A stretch of 64,000 bases of DNA from Turbatrix aceti (lineage: Eukaryota; Nematoda; Chromadorea; Rhabditida; Panagrolaimidae). How positions within the stretch are numbered: the stretch's first letter is position 1; the number at the start of each line of letters is the position of its first letter. The notes under the pieces are model-generated. The model was not told where the DNA came from and did no database searches. It was given only the letters and a program-made list of their open reading frames with translations. The position numbers and the translations under genes are program-made. The stretch spans positions 7,840,739-7,904,738 of the forward strand of contig OZ017767.1 in the NCBI GenBank assembly GCA_963969345.1, in the 5' to 3' direction. Shown here piece by piece: positions 35,994 to 48,173 of the stretch.

Positions 35994-36362
35994 ATGGCAA
36001 CGCGGGCCGTCATGAAGATGGACGGCGGCAACAGCGTCACCCCGGAATGGCCTGACTTCAGCGAGATCTTCAATAGAATCTGCAATCTGACAATCTCTGG
36101 CACGCCGCCGCCTTCGCCCTATTCGACGGGTGTAGCGGCGGCGGCGGGGCCTATCAAGATAACCGCCGCGCCGACCGTGCTCCCGACGGTTCTCCCGACG
36201 ACGACTCATCCCAAGCGGTCACCACCGATGCCTCCACCATCGGTTCAGCAGCAGCGACGCATTTCATCGGTCTCACCACGAATGACACTAAAGCGTGCCG
36301 AGAGCGAAGCAACGCCACCGTCGACGTCGCAGAGGCGACTGAGATTCAGAGATTTCTCACAG
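35994..36362 (+). CDS. Candidate first coding exon, unknown gene
   Basis: Open frame of 123 codons from the ATG at 35994 (MATRAVMKMDGGNSV) to an ACAG|GTTGGT donor at 36363. It is followed by T-rich intronic sequence. The residues look coding: an acidic/aromatic segment (PEWPDFSEIFNRICNLTI), then Pro/Ser/Thr-rich disorder and a basic end (QRRLRFRDFSQ). GTTGGT donors occur elsewhere in the window. I could not find a phase-matching next exon: the next clear exon (37530-37748) requires a different phase unless it starts its own message. No family recognised. Confidence 0.45.
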
Positions 36363-36679
36363 GTTGGTGGAAAAATTTTTTTTACCCCCTCAAATTTTTT
36401 TTTTGAAAAAAAAATTGTTGCCAAACCGATGCTGGCAATTTCGTCCGCTATTTAGCATAATTTTTTTTTCTGGAAAGGCATTACACGCACCCTCTGTTGA
36501 CGTGATGTCGTCGAGCATGAATGGCGGAATGTCTGCCATATGGCAAGTGCAAAAGTTCGGTCTGATGTCATCGGGTTACATAAAATGCGCTAACTACCCC
36601 CACGTCACGGTAATTTGATGATTCTCCTGTACAAAATTATAAATATAAATATAATATTTACATTTCTTGTTCCTTGTTG

Positions 36680-36765
36680 TTTTTATAGTACAGCGGTTAA
36701 TATTTTTTTACACACCTTGACAAGGATTCTGGGGTTCACGGTTCAAATCCTCGGATTATAAAAAT
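36680..36765 (+). other. tRNA-like sequence, probably a pseudogene (Val-GAC-like)
   Basis: TAGTACAGCGGTTAAT resembles an A box, and GGTTCAAATCC further on resembles a B box. A TTTTTAT/ATAAAAA outer stem is possible. A TTGACAA loop would give anticodon GAC, but the anticodon and T stems pair poorly. I read it as a decayed tRNA or tRNA-derived repeat. Confidence 0.3.
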
Positions 36766-37529
36766 CTTTTTTGTATCTTCCCTGTTGCTGAGTGATTACT
36801 TTTGACGTTCTTAGCATTGGTCCGGGTGGTATTTCTTCGGATTTTCTAGCGTTCAAAAGACTAAAGATAGTCCAAAATACATCCGGCGCTGAGCCCCGAT
36901 TCTATGAACTGCTAGGATAATTTTAAATACATATGTAAAGCCATCATACCAGTCGTCTATACCCGAGTTTGGCATGCATGAGCATGAATTGTGCCGGAGT
37001 GAATTGAATGTATGCGTGTACAGTGTTGTTTCAGTCGAAATCGGTGTGTAGCAAAGAAACAAGAAAGGAACGCGCGTTCGGATGAGGACTTCCGAAACTG
37101 CTAGGCTGGCTGCCGGAGGGCCTCACGACTCACGACTCACGGCGCATGCCAGCTGGGGGGTTGTCGTCCAGGCCAGGCCAGCTAACGCGTAGAGTAGCGA
37201 GCTCGCATGACTACATACACGCGCGTCGTCGCTTGTCGCCCGTGGCCCGTTGTATCTTGTCCCTGCTGGTCGCCAGGAGGCAGGAGGGAGAAAAGGGAGG
37301 CAACTTTCGCCTTTCGGTCATCTTGTTGCCGGCGTTTGGTCTCTCTGCGCTCCCATTCTTCTTTCTCCCTTTTTCTCCGTGTGCCACAACAACTAGCCAG
37401 TCGATTTTGGCTCCGTGAACGCTGCTGCCGTTGTCCGTTTTCTATTTTTTTCCTTTTTTCTTTGCGTGTGTCAAAAAATAGACAACCCATACTAAAATTT
37501 GTCTTCCCAGACAAAATTTGTTCGAGCCC

Positions 37530-37748
37530 ATGAACATCGTCTTGAACACATTCGAGCGGGTGCTGCGTCCGTCGCTTTCGAGGCCGAGGAGCAGTGCTTC
37601 GTCGTCCAACAGCTCGTTTGCCTTCGAGCCCCTGCGTCATAGCTCGAGCTATCAGAGCCTCGTGGATCGCTCGCATCGTCGGAAGGCGAACAACGCAGCC
37701 CGTCTTCCCAAGTTTTACAGTCATCATGACAATCTTTTCAACGTTGTG
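37530..37748 (+). CDS. Candidate Ser-rich coding exon, unknown gene
   Basis: Open frame from the ATG at 37530 (MNIVLNTFERVLRPSLSRPR) to a GTGAGT donor at 37749. A CTTCCCAG acceptor ends at 37510, leaving a 19-nt leader if this is the first coding exon of a trans-spliced message. The 73 residues are Ser/Arg-rich (SSASSSNSSF) and end KFYSHHDNLFNVV. It may be the start of an alternative or upstream part of the gene at 40798, but I found no linking exon. Confidence 0.4.
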
Positions 37749-40700
37749 GTGAGTGTTTCGGTTTTTGCATAAATGCATACATAGGTTGGCTTCATTTGTC
37801 ACCTGTCCTAACACCTCTTGGATCTCTGGTCTCCCTGGTCTCCGGGACTACATACAATTTTTTCCTGTCTGGTCTGGTCTCGTTGGTCGGAAGAGGCACA
37901 AAAAAAAATTTTAGTCAAAGTTGTTGCCGTCTTTGCTTTTTTTGTTGCCGTCTTCCTTTTTTTTGTCAGACGCCTCCACGGACAACTTTTGACTGCTAAT
38001 GAGCAGCTACCTTACTTTTTTTTTGGAGTGACATAAACACGTGGTTGAGCAGGCAAGCATGTTTTTTTAATAATTCTAAGGATCTGAGTGAGCATTTGCG
38101 ACGAAAAATCTTTTTCAAAAAAAATGCGGGGGGAAATGTCAGTTGCAGCGGTTTTGCCAAGCTGCAATAAAAATTTTGAGCACGTTGATGTGATCTTGTC
38201 ACCGAATTAATCTCTCGTATCCTAAAATTTTTCTTCTGTTTTTTTTCTTCCTGGATAAAAAACGACCTTTTTTAAAACATGCATTTTTATGGTTTTACGG
38301 CGGATTTTTTTAGTATTTCCTTATCCGATGTATAAAAAAAACGAATTTAGTATAAACAAAGCGGGGGCACATCACATCGAAAAAAAGCTTGTTTTTTTTA
38401 TGCAATGCCTTTTATCGTGCTTCAAAGATCGCAAAAAATACAGATGTACTAAATACGCATACATAAATTTTACGCAGTCAATGACGATGACGACGCAGAT
38501 GTTCTTTGCACGTGCGTACATGTGTTTCAACTTGCCGGCGGCGGGTGCACCAGTAACACAATTGGGGGTCGGGTCGGGCAGTTGACTCTCGAGACCCTTC
38601 ATTCTTGAAACTTTTGACGATTCCGGGGATAAGCGAAACTCCAAATTCGAAATTCGAAACCCGAAACCTACAGCAAACTTTTTTTTGCCGACGAGAACTG
38701 CAAAAAACTTTGTTTATTTGTTTTTGCATCCGGCGCAAGAAAAAAAAAGTTGATTGACTGCAGTTGGTTACTTAGTCAGTCGCCAGCCAGCTGGCTGCTT
38801 GGCTGGAGGGGATTTTTTCCGCCTCCGCTAACTCTAACGCTAACGGGGGACAAAGTGGCGCTATAGCGCATCTCCGGTGAGCTCGCATTTCATCGGGTCA
38901 CGGACCCTGCAGGGTCCTGGCGACTCGGATTTCGACTCACCGCATCGATGGCCGTTAATCCGGGAAAATTAGGGCAAAACGATCCCCGAAGCAATCCAAT
39001 GGCTTCTTTCATTCATCCAAAAAATTTTGTCTGACGAATGTCGAATTCGGACCAAATTTGTTCTTATCACTATGAAAGACCTGTTGTCTATGCCATCGCT
39101 GACGACGATCCACTGCTTACGAAAGCTTTTGCCAACTGCAGTTTTCGACCACACACCGCCACTACCGGGCGTCGGCACTTTTCAGCTGTTCCTCTGACCC
39201 GGCACTGTTCAGAACGGTGGCCCAGTCGGGTTAAACCTAAACCCAATTTGGTCGTAAGTGCATACTCTCGAACAAAAAATTTCGGACGTTGATAGTTCCC
39301 CGGAAACGTCAGAAACACGGGCAGGGGTTTCTTTTTTCCGTTTTTTTGGATTTTTCAGACGTCTGTTTTTTCTTTGAAAAAAAAATAATTATTTCCCGTC
39401 TTTTCCTGCTGCTTTTAAAAAGGTTCAAAAGCTTTTTACTATGCCCGGCGGGGGTTGATTGTGAATGTATTAGGGTTGTTGGTTGGTCGACTGCTTTGTC
39501 AAGGACTCAAGGTGAACGAACGAAGGGCGCACGCCATCGGTTTTTTTTGCACGCTGACTGAGCTTGTTGCGAGACGAAATTTTTTTTTTGCCCGGTCGAG
39601 GGACCAAAAATGATTGAGTGGCTATTCTGACGTGGATTTGATATCACTCGAGTCACAAACTTTTATACTAATTTTCGATTGAATGCACGTGCCAAGAAGT
39701 CTGTTCCATGCATTTTCTTTTTCAGTCAGTCCAAATCTGCGGAAATTAGGTTGCCTACTCTCGTTCGTCAAGGTCTTTTGCACGGTGGCAAATTGCTTCC
39801 ATGTAGGTTCATCGGGTTCAAATCAAAAAAAAATTCATTCATTTGGCCAAAAAACAATTTATTTGTACATATTTTCATGCGACCGTAAAAAATGTGGAAA
39901 AGGAAAAAAAAAGATAAAAAGTGAAGAAAGAGAACTCATTTTTTTTACTGCAAAGTGTCATCGGACAACAACAAAGAAAAAGAAGAAAAAGAATTCGACG
40001 TGCCTGCGTCACGCGTCGGAACGAAACGCGAGACGGGTACGAGAGCACAGTTTTTTTTGGGGTAGTTGTTAATTTTTTAGTGTTACTTTTTTAGTGTTGT
40101 GTTTTGAGCGGGAGACGGATAACCCAGACTCAGGACTGATGTGAAGCTTGGAAAAAGACGAGAAAAAAATTTATGCATGGAAAAGCGGAGGTGGTGGTGT
40201 TGAGGAGCACTTATATGTATGTATGTATGTTAGTGCGTGAAAAGTTCGGGGGACACAATTATATTTTTTTTCATTTTTCATTTTTCATGTTTCTAAACGT
40301 GATTTTTTTTTTAAATATACATACCGGATGCTGGGGTGTACTTGTTTTTTCCGGGATGGTTAAAATTGTTTAAAATAAATGTAAATGCCTGGCTCGTACG
40401 TACATAGGGTAAAAAGGGGCTGTAAATATTTATGCATTTACTGGCAATTACCACCGTCAACGCTGCCATCTACGTCGGCATCGCCGTCGACAACATCTAG
40501 AGCTAGAGCCCTGCTTCCTGTTCTTGCTCCTGGAGAGGGAAAAACAAAGCCAAGGGCGGGCCCGTGTGCGCAACAACGCGCGCGCGTTCGCTATCCTTCC
40601 TTCTGTGGAAAAGCTACATAAATGCTTGCAGGACATCCGGAATAGAATGTCCGGGCGGTCCCTAAATCACGCCTCGGGGAGTGTGTTAGGCTTCAAAAAA

Positions 40701-40797
40701 CAAAACAACCCAAAACAAAAACTTTCAAAAGAGCCATTGTCTCAAGTCAGCTTCCAAACAAGCTGTTGTAAGATATTTACATATAAATACTTTTACC
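37749..40797. other. Intron or intergenic stretch
   Basis: Mostly AT-rich with many T runs. Exception: 38970-39300 is less AT-rich and open in several frames, including a plus-strand frame from 38973 reading GKTIPEAIQWLLSFIQKIL directly behind an AATTAG acceptor. I could not confirm it as an exon. Confidence 0.4.
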
Positions 40798-43398
40798 ATG
40801 CTCGACGATGTCGAGGACGACGAAGAGGACCTACCGCCCTTCTTCTCCCCCCAGTCGGCCCTCCTCACCTGTCCTCCTACCTTTATCGCTATGAGAACCC
40901 CCTCGCCATGGCTCCCGTTGCAGAATAGCGAAGATGTCATCGACGTCATCGGCGGCGACGGATCGTCTTCTGAATCCCTGCATTCTGTTTTTCTCGGCTT
41001 TATCCATGTCAATAACGATTCCGATGATTCTGGATCGACTGACGCGGCTTTTGAATCCTTCGTACCGCATTCATTTCGGCGGGAGGACTACTGCCTGAAT
41101 CGGGCAATAATCGAGTGCAACGCTATCAAGGCCAAGGATGGATTCAAGGATGGCGTGCTTCTCAAGTGCATCGATGCTAAACGTGAGTCAACTTTTTTTT
41201 CGAAATTTTTCTGGGAAACAATTTCGCAGCATGTTCGTTTTTTTTCGGAGAAATGATTTTTTGTGCAAATTAGATTTTGCTTTTTTTTGTTTTCAAAGAA
41301 TTGTGCTAAAAAAATGAGTGGTCGTCAATCAAAAAAAAAGAAAGACAATGCGTGCACAACATTTGCCAAACAAACGACTGCAAAAAAATTGTAATGCAAC
41401 AAAAAATTTTAGATGCAATAAATTAATTGGATTTTTCATTGAAAGACACTAAAAATCGCTAAAAAATCTGATATTCGCTGTAGGACCCAAAAAATCAGCG
41501 TTTCCGATGTAAAACCAAAAAAATTGGATATTCGCTGTAGAACACTATAAAAAAATTTTACAATAAAGTAATTTGGTTTTAGTTACAAGACCGAAAAAAT
41601 CGTGTTTTCGTGGCAAGACTAAAAATTCGTTCTTTTTCGCTGTAAAACCATAAAAAATCGTATTTTCGCTACAAAATTCGGAAAATAAATAGGATTCTTG
41701 GTGCGAAACACAAAATGAAATTGTATTCGCTGCAAGACCTCAAAACTCGTGTTTTCGTGGCAAGACCGTTAAAAATGTAGTTTTTCGTTGCAAGACCTTT
41801 ATTTTTTTGAAAAAGTATGTTTTTTTCCAGCGATGTTTGCGTACCTGCACTACGCCATCTACCACAACACGACCCGCCTCAACTCATTCGCCCGTGACTT
41901 TGACGCGAGTCCAAAATCCCAGTACGGAGCCTACGAAGAGATCTTTGCGATCAACAAATCCTCAACAAGCCCGGAATCCGCGCTACCCTCCAACCGGCAC
42001 GCAGGCTTCATCGTGTCGTGCTTCAAACTCCTCGACGACTCATCCAAACACGCGGCGCTCGAAAAAGGCTGGCTGAGTTGGACGGGCGCCCGCGAGATTT
42101 ACAAATACTCTCCGCGCAACTGGAATCTCCGTCGGATATCCCTCCATCGCTATGCCTGCCCGTGAGTTGTCCTGACGCGATTTGAACCCTCTGAACCGAC
42201 TTTGTTTTTTTTTTCAGCAACGGTCGAGGCAGCCACGGCTTTGCATACGTGCTCATGTGCGAGTTTGGAAACATTCTGCACCCGTCAAATACGCTCCAGG
42301 CCCTTGACATGTGCGAGCGGTTGCGTGCACGCAACTGTGGCCATATTGCGCTCTACCAGGTTGGTGGCCGAAATTTATAATATTTTTTTTCTCGACCAAA
42401 AAGTTTATGGTCTCGTGAGAAAGTCTCGGCCCGGAAGTCAAATGTCATTTTTTTTATTTTGATGAAAGGATACGACTCTTTTTTTATGCTTTTTTGCCGT
42501 GCAAGAATTTTTTGAGGGGTTCATTTTTTTTTAATTGAATACAAAATTTTTGCAAACGACTAAATTTGGAGTTTGGTGTTTTTAGAAAATTTTTGACGTC
42601 AGTGAAAATGATTTTTGGAGTTTTCAAAGATCACTTTGGCACGTGAAAGACAAAAAGGCAATTTCAGAAATCATGTTGGACAAATTATTCATACAAATAT
42701 GAAATTAATGCGCGAATTTGTTATTCGGACCAAACACCAATTTTTAGATGCACTAAAACTTGCAAAATGATGAATAACTTTTTTTCAAAAAAATTCAAAC
42801 ATGCATAAATTTGCAAAAAAAATTCAAACGTGCGAAAAACCGCCAAAGAAAATTCGTTGTGGGACTACCTCAAAAATTTTCGCTATAGGACGATCCAAAA
42901 GTTTCGGTCTGAGATGATTCCAAAATTTTCGCTATAAGACCAGTTTGATAATTTTTCTGCGGGATCAACTAAAACTTTCGCTGTAAGACCACAAAAATTT
43001 CGTCACTTTAAAATTTTCGCCGTAGAACCACTTTACCTTTAAATTTTTAGATCCAATGCAACTACGGCCATTCAGCCGGTCCGATGCCCCAGATCCAGCA
43101 CCCAACAGCGACGACACCTGGCAGCCATACTCCGACGACCCGTTCATGGGGCTCGCCTTCGATCTCGCGGACCTCGCCCAAGGTGCCCCGTCGCCAGACA
43201 CGGAATCCCATGCTTCGCGGCTACAGCCAGGACGTTGAATCGACGACGGACTCCCGGAGACGCTCGATGCTCCTCCGCGTCCAGGATCACTCATTTGACT
43301 ACGACCCCGCCGACTCTTCGCCCCGGGGCCCGCCAACGCTCTCGCCGTCCCATCACTTCCATACCGGCCCCTACCAGCCCTTTGACGAGTACTCCTGA
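40798..43398 (+). CDS. Conserved-looking protein of unknown function
   Basis: Four exons (40798-41182, 41831-42161, 42218-42359, 43051-43398) join in phase and encode about 401 residues from the ATG at 40798. An acidic start (MLDDVEDDEEDLPPFF) leads into a folded-looking core of about 200 residues. It contains DYCLNRAIIECNAIKAKDG, MFAYLHYAIYHNTTRLNSFA, HAGFIVSCFKLLDD, NWNLRRISLHRYACPNGRG and GFAYVLMCEFGNILHP. Codon-level regularity and splice phase support a real gene. The tail (from about residue 287) is Pro/Ser/Thr/Arg-rich and disordered. I do not recognise the core. There may be further upstream exons (see 35994 and 37530), since no acceptor sits directly at the ATG. The introns carry an oriented repeat family. 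Confidence 0.7.
41440..43047 (+). repeat. Oriented intronic repeat, TTTTCGCTGTAAGACC family
   Basis: In the two long introns (41183-41830 and 42360-43050) short units of about 30-45 bp recur: a T/A run, TTTTCGCTGTAAGACC or close variants (CGTGGCAAGACC, CGCTATAGGACGA), then an A run. All are in the same direction as the gene. Confidence 0.7.
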
Positions 43399-44014
43399 TC
43401 ACCCGGGGGGTGGCGGAGTCGTCGTCGTCGTCCCATATCACAGATATCATAATGCACCGTCTTTTCGTCCCCGATTCTCAAAAATGTGTACTGGAATATA
43501 AATTAACCGGTTTTTCGTTGTGAGACCTGTGAAACTGAAATTTTCGCGGCAAGACATGAAAACGGAATATTCGGTCCGAGACCCAAAAAACAGTTTGTTC
43601 CAAAACCGTAAAAAATGGTTTTTGTTACGAGACCTCAAAAACTGGGTTTTCGTTGCAAGGCTCCAAAAACGGATATTGGGGTTTTTCGTTCAAAAACCCA
43701 AAAAAAAAAATTCGTTGTAAGACCTAAAAAAATCTGTTTTTGTTGTGAGACACCTCAAATGAAAGGTTTTCGCTCCAAGGTCGATGAAAATTAGTTTTTC
43801 GTTGCGAGACCTAAACACTTCATTTTTCGCTTCAAGACCCCCAAATTCATGTTTTTCGCCGCAAGAACCTTCCAAATTGTTAGTTTATTCACACAAAAGC
43901 TGTCAACAGATTACAGATCCCTTGGGAAAGATACAACAATGCAAAGGCACAGATACGCATCGCAGATACGACTGCGATACATTTTTTTTACCCGTCGACG
44001 AGAGCTCCATCCCG
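43399..44014. other. Convergent 3' region with oriented repeats
   Basis: Downstream of the plus-strand stop, at least eight units of the TTTTCGTTGYGAGACC type run from about 43515 to 43870, still in plus orientation. No gene seen. Confidence 0.55.
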
Positions 44015-46405
44015 TCAGAAAGTATCGTCATCCCCGGAAGCCAGCGGGGAGAAGCCTTCGACGCTTGGTCCGTTGATGACTGGGGTGGGAGGAACTTCGG
44101 TGGTTTCTTCCATGGAAGTCGACTCCACGAGGGCGGGAATCGGATGAATCGAGTCCAAATCGAAGGCCAGCCCGTTCTGAACGACCGGGCTGACGCCATC
44201 GAAATCGAGCGTCGGCATCGACGGGACAGGGGACTGCGCAGCGAATGCGGCAGCCTCGGCATCGAGATTCGCGCCGTGCTTGTTCAGGAGCTCGCTCGCG
44301 ATGACGTGAAGGTCATCGTTGGCGACTTTCAGGGACTCGATTTCGGCCAGTTTGGAAGTTTCGGCGAGTTCGAGGCGGCGGTTTTCGCAGGTAAGTAGCT
44401 CGATGCGTTTGAGGTTCTCGGAAGCTACGTGGTGGTAGTAGGCGTCGGCACTGGAATAAAATGGGGTCAAAAACAAAAAAAAACAGGAAAAATAGAATTT
44501 TCAGCAAAAAAATGGGTTCTGAAGCGAAGTTTTTGGCTGACCTCAGCACGATTTTTTTGAATGATCTTACAACGAAAATATTTGAACGGTTTTACAGCAA
44601 ACATTTTTCGGAGGTCCTACGACGAAATTTTGTAAGAGTTTACAGTAAATTGTTTAAAATTAGCCCATAACAAATTTTTTAATGGTCATACGACCAAAAT
44701 TTTTGAATGGTCCCGCAACGAAAATTTTGGACAATCCTACGACGAACTTTTTGAACCGTTCTACGATGAAAATTTTTAGACGGTTTCACAACGAAAGCTT
44801 TTCGACGGTCCTACGACGAAATTTTGAGCAGGTCCTACGACGAAAATTTTAGAACACCCCAAAACAAAATTTTTTAGGCCCCCCAATTTTTTTCATTCAC
44901 CCCTATTTTGATCCCAAAAAAACTCACTCTTCGCAGGTCTCGGTGGCTTCCTGAAGCAAATCTTCGTGCCGCTTGGACATGACATCCAGGACCGACTTCT
45001 GCGACGCGATCGTCTCATCCATGGCCTCGAGCTCGCTCTCGTAGACCTCGCCCTTCGAACGCATCGACTCGCACTGGGCTTGCGCGTTGCGGAGCATCGC
45101 CATCTGAGCGTGCATCTGCGTTTTCGCATTGTCCCGCTCACGGGTCAGGATTTCAACCCGCCCGGACTCACAGGAGTTGTCCAGAAACAATCCATCATCC
45201 ACCTGTTGCTGGGCAGTCACCTCGTCCGACGACGGCAGCTGAACAAACTGCTTTTTCGCTTCCTCGAAGACGTTGGACGATTTTTCATTGGACGCAAAAA
45301 CCTGTGAATGCCGCAGGGCTGGAATGTTCAGCTTGTGAGCTTCGGTGAAAAGATCGGTGAGTTGGCGTCGAAGAAGATCGATGAGTTCGGCCTGATCGAG
45401 GTGGCGGTTACGTTCGATGATTTCGAGTGCTTTTTTGCTTGGCGAGTTGGATACCGTAATTGTTCGTCGGCGGACTTTGTCGTCGGTCCTGGGACGGAAA
45501 ATATGCATTAATCGTGTGTTACGATTAAAAAACTAAATTTTTGAACGTCAACATGATATGTGTGAAATTTGTGTTCAGAAACAATGAAAAAACAGAAAAA
45601 ATGAATTTATTCGTGAATGAATGGGTCCTGCAGCGAAATTTATAAAGTGGTCCTACATCGACGGTCCTACGACGAAAAAGTATTACGATGAAAATTTTTT
45701 AGACGGTCCTACAGCGAAAATATTTAGTCCCGCAAATTTTTACGATCAAAAATCAAAATTTTTAAACGTAAACCCCACAAAATATGGTATTTAGCATTTT
45801 TTACGACCGAATTCATAAAACTAATCAAAAGCAAACAAACGAACGCAAAAATCCATTAAAAATGGCTTGCAAACAGATTTTAGGTAAAAATTAATAAATA
45901 CGTTCGGAATTTATGAAATACAGGAATTTCAAACATGAACCAACCCAAAAATCGATGTTTTCTATTGTTTTTAAAAATTATCGGCAAATAAGCATTTTTT
46001 TATGTTTACAGAAAAAAACTGCACAAAAGAGCTTGTTTGAATAGGGACAACCGTAATCTATCGTTCTATCGTTTCCGGTTGTTAAAGAAAAACTGATGAT
46101 ATCATCATAGGCCCAAATTGATAGATAAGAAGAATTTTAATAGCGCACCCCAGCCAGCACATGACAGACACGAAAAACTCACCGATTCTCATCAACCGAT
46201 CCATGCGGGCTATCGTCGAGTCCTGAATCATCGGGTGACGGTGAGTCAACGGAATCAACGACGGCAGGAGCCACGAGAGCACTGTTGCTTTCGTCCAAAA
46301 TAAATGTCCTACAAAAAATGACAACAACCGTAAAAATTACTTCCAGGATAAGCAAAAAAACTAAAAATTGCCAACTCACCGGTTGAGTTCGCTACTGACG
46401 CTCAT
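44015..46405 (-). CDS. Coiled-coil protein, possibly TACC-like
   Basis: Four minus-strand exons (46405-46380, 46308-46183, 45488-44928, 44450-44015) are phase-consistent (all phase 2) and give 382 residues starting MSVSSELNRTFILDE. Residues 1-50 are acidic and Ser-rich. A basic patch (KVRRRTITVSNSPSKKA) leads into long heptad-rich helices (about 70-110 and 150-290), including ENRRLELAETSKLAEIESLK and ANDDLHVIASELLNK. The C-terminal quarter is Pro/Ser-rich and acidic, ending SGDDDTF. The end of the coiled coil is reminiscent of the TACC-domain end (NEELTRICDDLI), and a short TACC (tac-1) is a centrosomal microtubule protein in nematodes. That match is weak; other coiled-coil families are possible. 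Confidence 0.6.
44560..44870 (-). repeat. Oriented intronic repeat, minus orientation
   Basis: About eight units of GGTCCTACGACGAAAATTTT and variants with 30-35 bp spacing, in the last intron of the minus-strand gene. Reverse-complemented they read AAAATTTTCGTCGTAGGACC, the same family and sense orientation as the repeats in the plus-strand neighbour. Confidence 0.7.
45620..45740 (-). repeat. Oriented intronic repeat, minus orientation (second cluster)
   Basis: Four or five GGTCCTACGACGAAAA-type units in the intron 45489-46182 of the same minus-strand gene. Confidence 0.6.
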
Positions 46406-48173
46406 TATTTTATTTTTTTGTTGTTGATCAGGTAAATAAAAGGTAAATAACTGAATCAATTCGATGGACGCAAAAACACGTCAGGTAGCCAGCCTTGAGA
46501 ACGAGTGTACAGGCAGGAATTAACGAAACGAAGGACGCTCTCGCCCGTAAATTTTATTAGAGAGGAGAGAGAAGATCACCGGCTTTGATTTTACACACAA
46601 CCAACGCGATTTTTTGATCGGCTGGGAAACGAAGAACTTGGACGCACAACGCCAAAGCTAAAGCGCCAATTTTTTTGCTCTTTTTGGCGCCAAAAAATGG
46701 TTTTGACTTTGGGAGACGTTCACGTTCACTTTTGCCATTTTTTGCTGATCACGCGGTTGTTGATTGTTTACGGTGTCTTTTCTTCCGTGATTTTTTGCCT
46801 TTTTTTGCACGAGGGTTCTTTTTCTCGATTTTTCGCGTTTTCGTGATAACGGGGTCTTTTATCATTTTTTTCGGCGGATTTTATGGTTGTCATTGAATTT
46901 GAAGCCGGAATTGGTCGCACAACCAATGATGCTGATAAATAGGGGGGGACTGTGAGGTGAAGTCAGATTGCTTTCTGCGATGTAGTTTTTGCTTGCTGGT
47001 TGGAAAGATGGATGGATGGATCGTGTTTGCTCTCATTCTTTCTCCCCTCACCTCGCGAGTCAGCCACTCTGATGTGAGACTGTGTACAGTTTTTACAATC
47101 TTGGGTGCTGTCGAGGAGGGAAAAATCGACGAAGCAGAGCAAGCCGGCTAAGACTTGACTCGGTTGTCGATTTTTCTCCTTACCCCGACCGTTTGCATGT
47201 TTTTGACTGCTACGAGGCATCTTTGATCACCGAACGAAAATAAGAAAAAAAATTATTGACATCGTTTGGTCGTTGATAATAAAATCTAATGTTCACGATT
47301 TTTCGTGAAGATTAGATTTATTAGATTTTTTTTGGGGTGTCTTGTGAGGTTCAAATTTTATTTAAGAAAAAAACAATGGGTTGGTTGTGTGTTTTGATGA
47401 ATAATAACAGATTGAATCATCAATCACTGTCTCACGTCGCTCGAGTAGAGTCAGGTCGAGTTGCACTGTAGTCTTTTGGATGCTGCGCGCACGCGGTCGG
47501 CATGAGTCACCTTCATTTTTCTTTATTTTGGTGTATGTTAGAAAATGGGATGAATCGGCAGAGGGTGAACGCTGCGTTTAAAAGTTGTACCTAATGGCTT
47601 CTTTTTCTTGTTCTGAGCTGGCAGATGGACATTTTCTTTTATTTTTTGAAGCCTGATTTTTTTTACCTCCTAGGAAAAATTTTATCGGGCGTCTAAAAAT
47701 TTTTGGTAGCCGATAATTTTTTTATCAAAATTTTTTTATTACTAAAAATTGGCTTGCTGGGTTTTTGAAGTCCAGAAAAGGGTTTTACGATAGTTGCTTC
47801 CTTTTCTATGGCAAGAACTCTTTTTTTGTGAATTTGTTACCCCAAATTTCCTAAATGCATAAAAACCTGAAAAAGACAAAAATTTTTGTGTTCAACAAAA
47901 AAAATCTTCCACGTTTTATTTTTTTCTGGTGAAAAAGCAGCAGGAAGAGGAAAAAATTGCATTGACGTGCTAACGTTAGCAGGCGGGTTTAATTTTATGA
48001 ATTGTTTATTTTTTACCTTTGTGGCTGGCTGACTGTCTTGGATTGTTTGGCGAGTGAGGAGAGGCATCTGACGTGATTCTATCTTTCATCTGGCGTATTT
48101 TTTCAGCAAAAAAACTTAACCGTTCAACCAACCGAACCTGGCTGTTATTTAAAATCAAAAAGATTTTTCCGAG
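46406..48173. other. Divergent intergenic region
   Basis: Separates the start of the minus-strand coiled-coil gene from the FRMD8-like start and so should hold both promoters. No open frame with gene-like features. A GGATGGATGGATCG run lies near 47010. Confidence 0.5.

Noticed and set aside
37182..37814. 210-codon minus-strand open frame
   Set aside because: Highly basic, low-complexity translation, antisense to a candidate exon with proper acceptor and donor.
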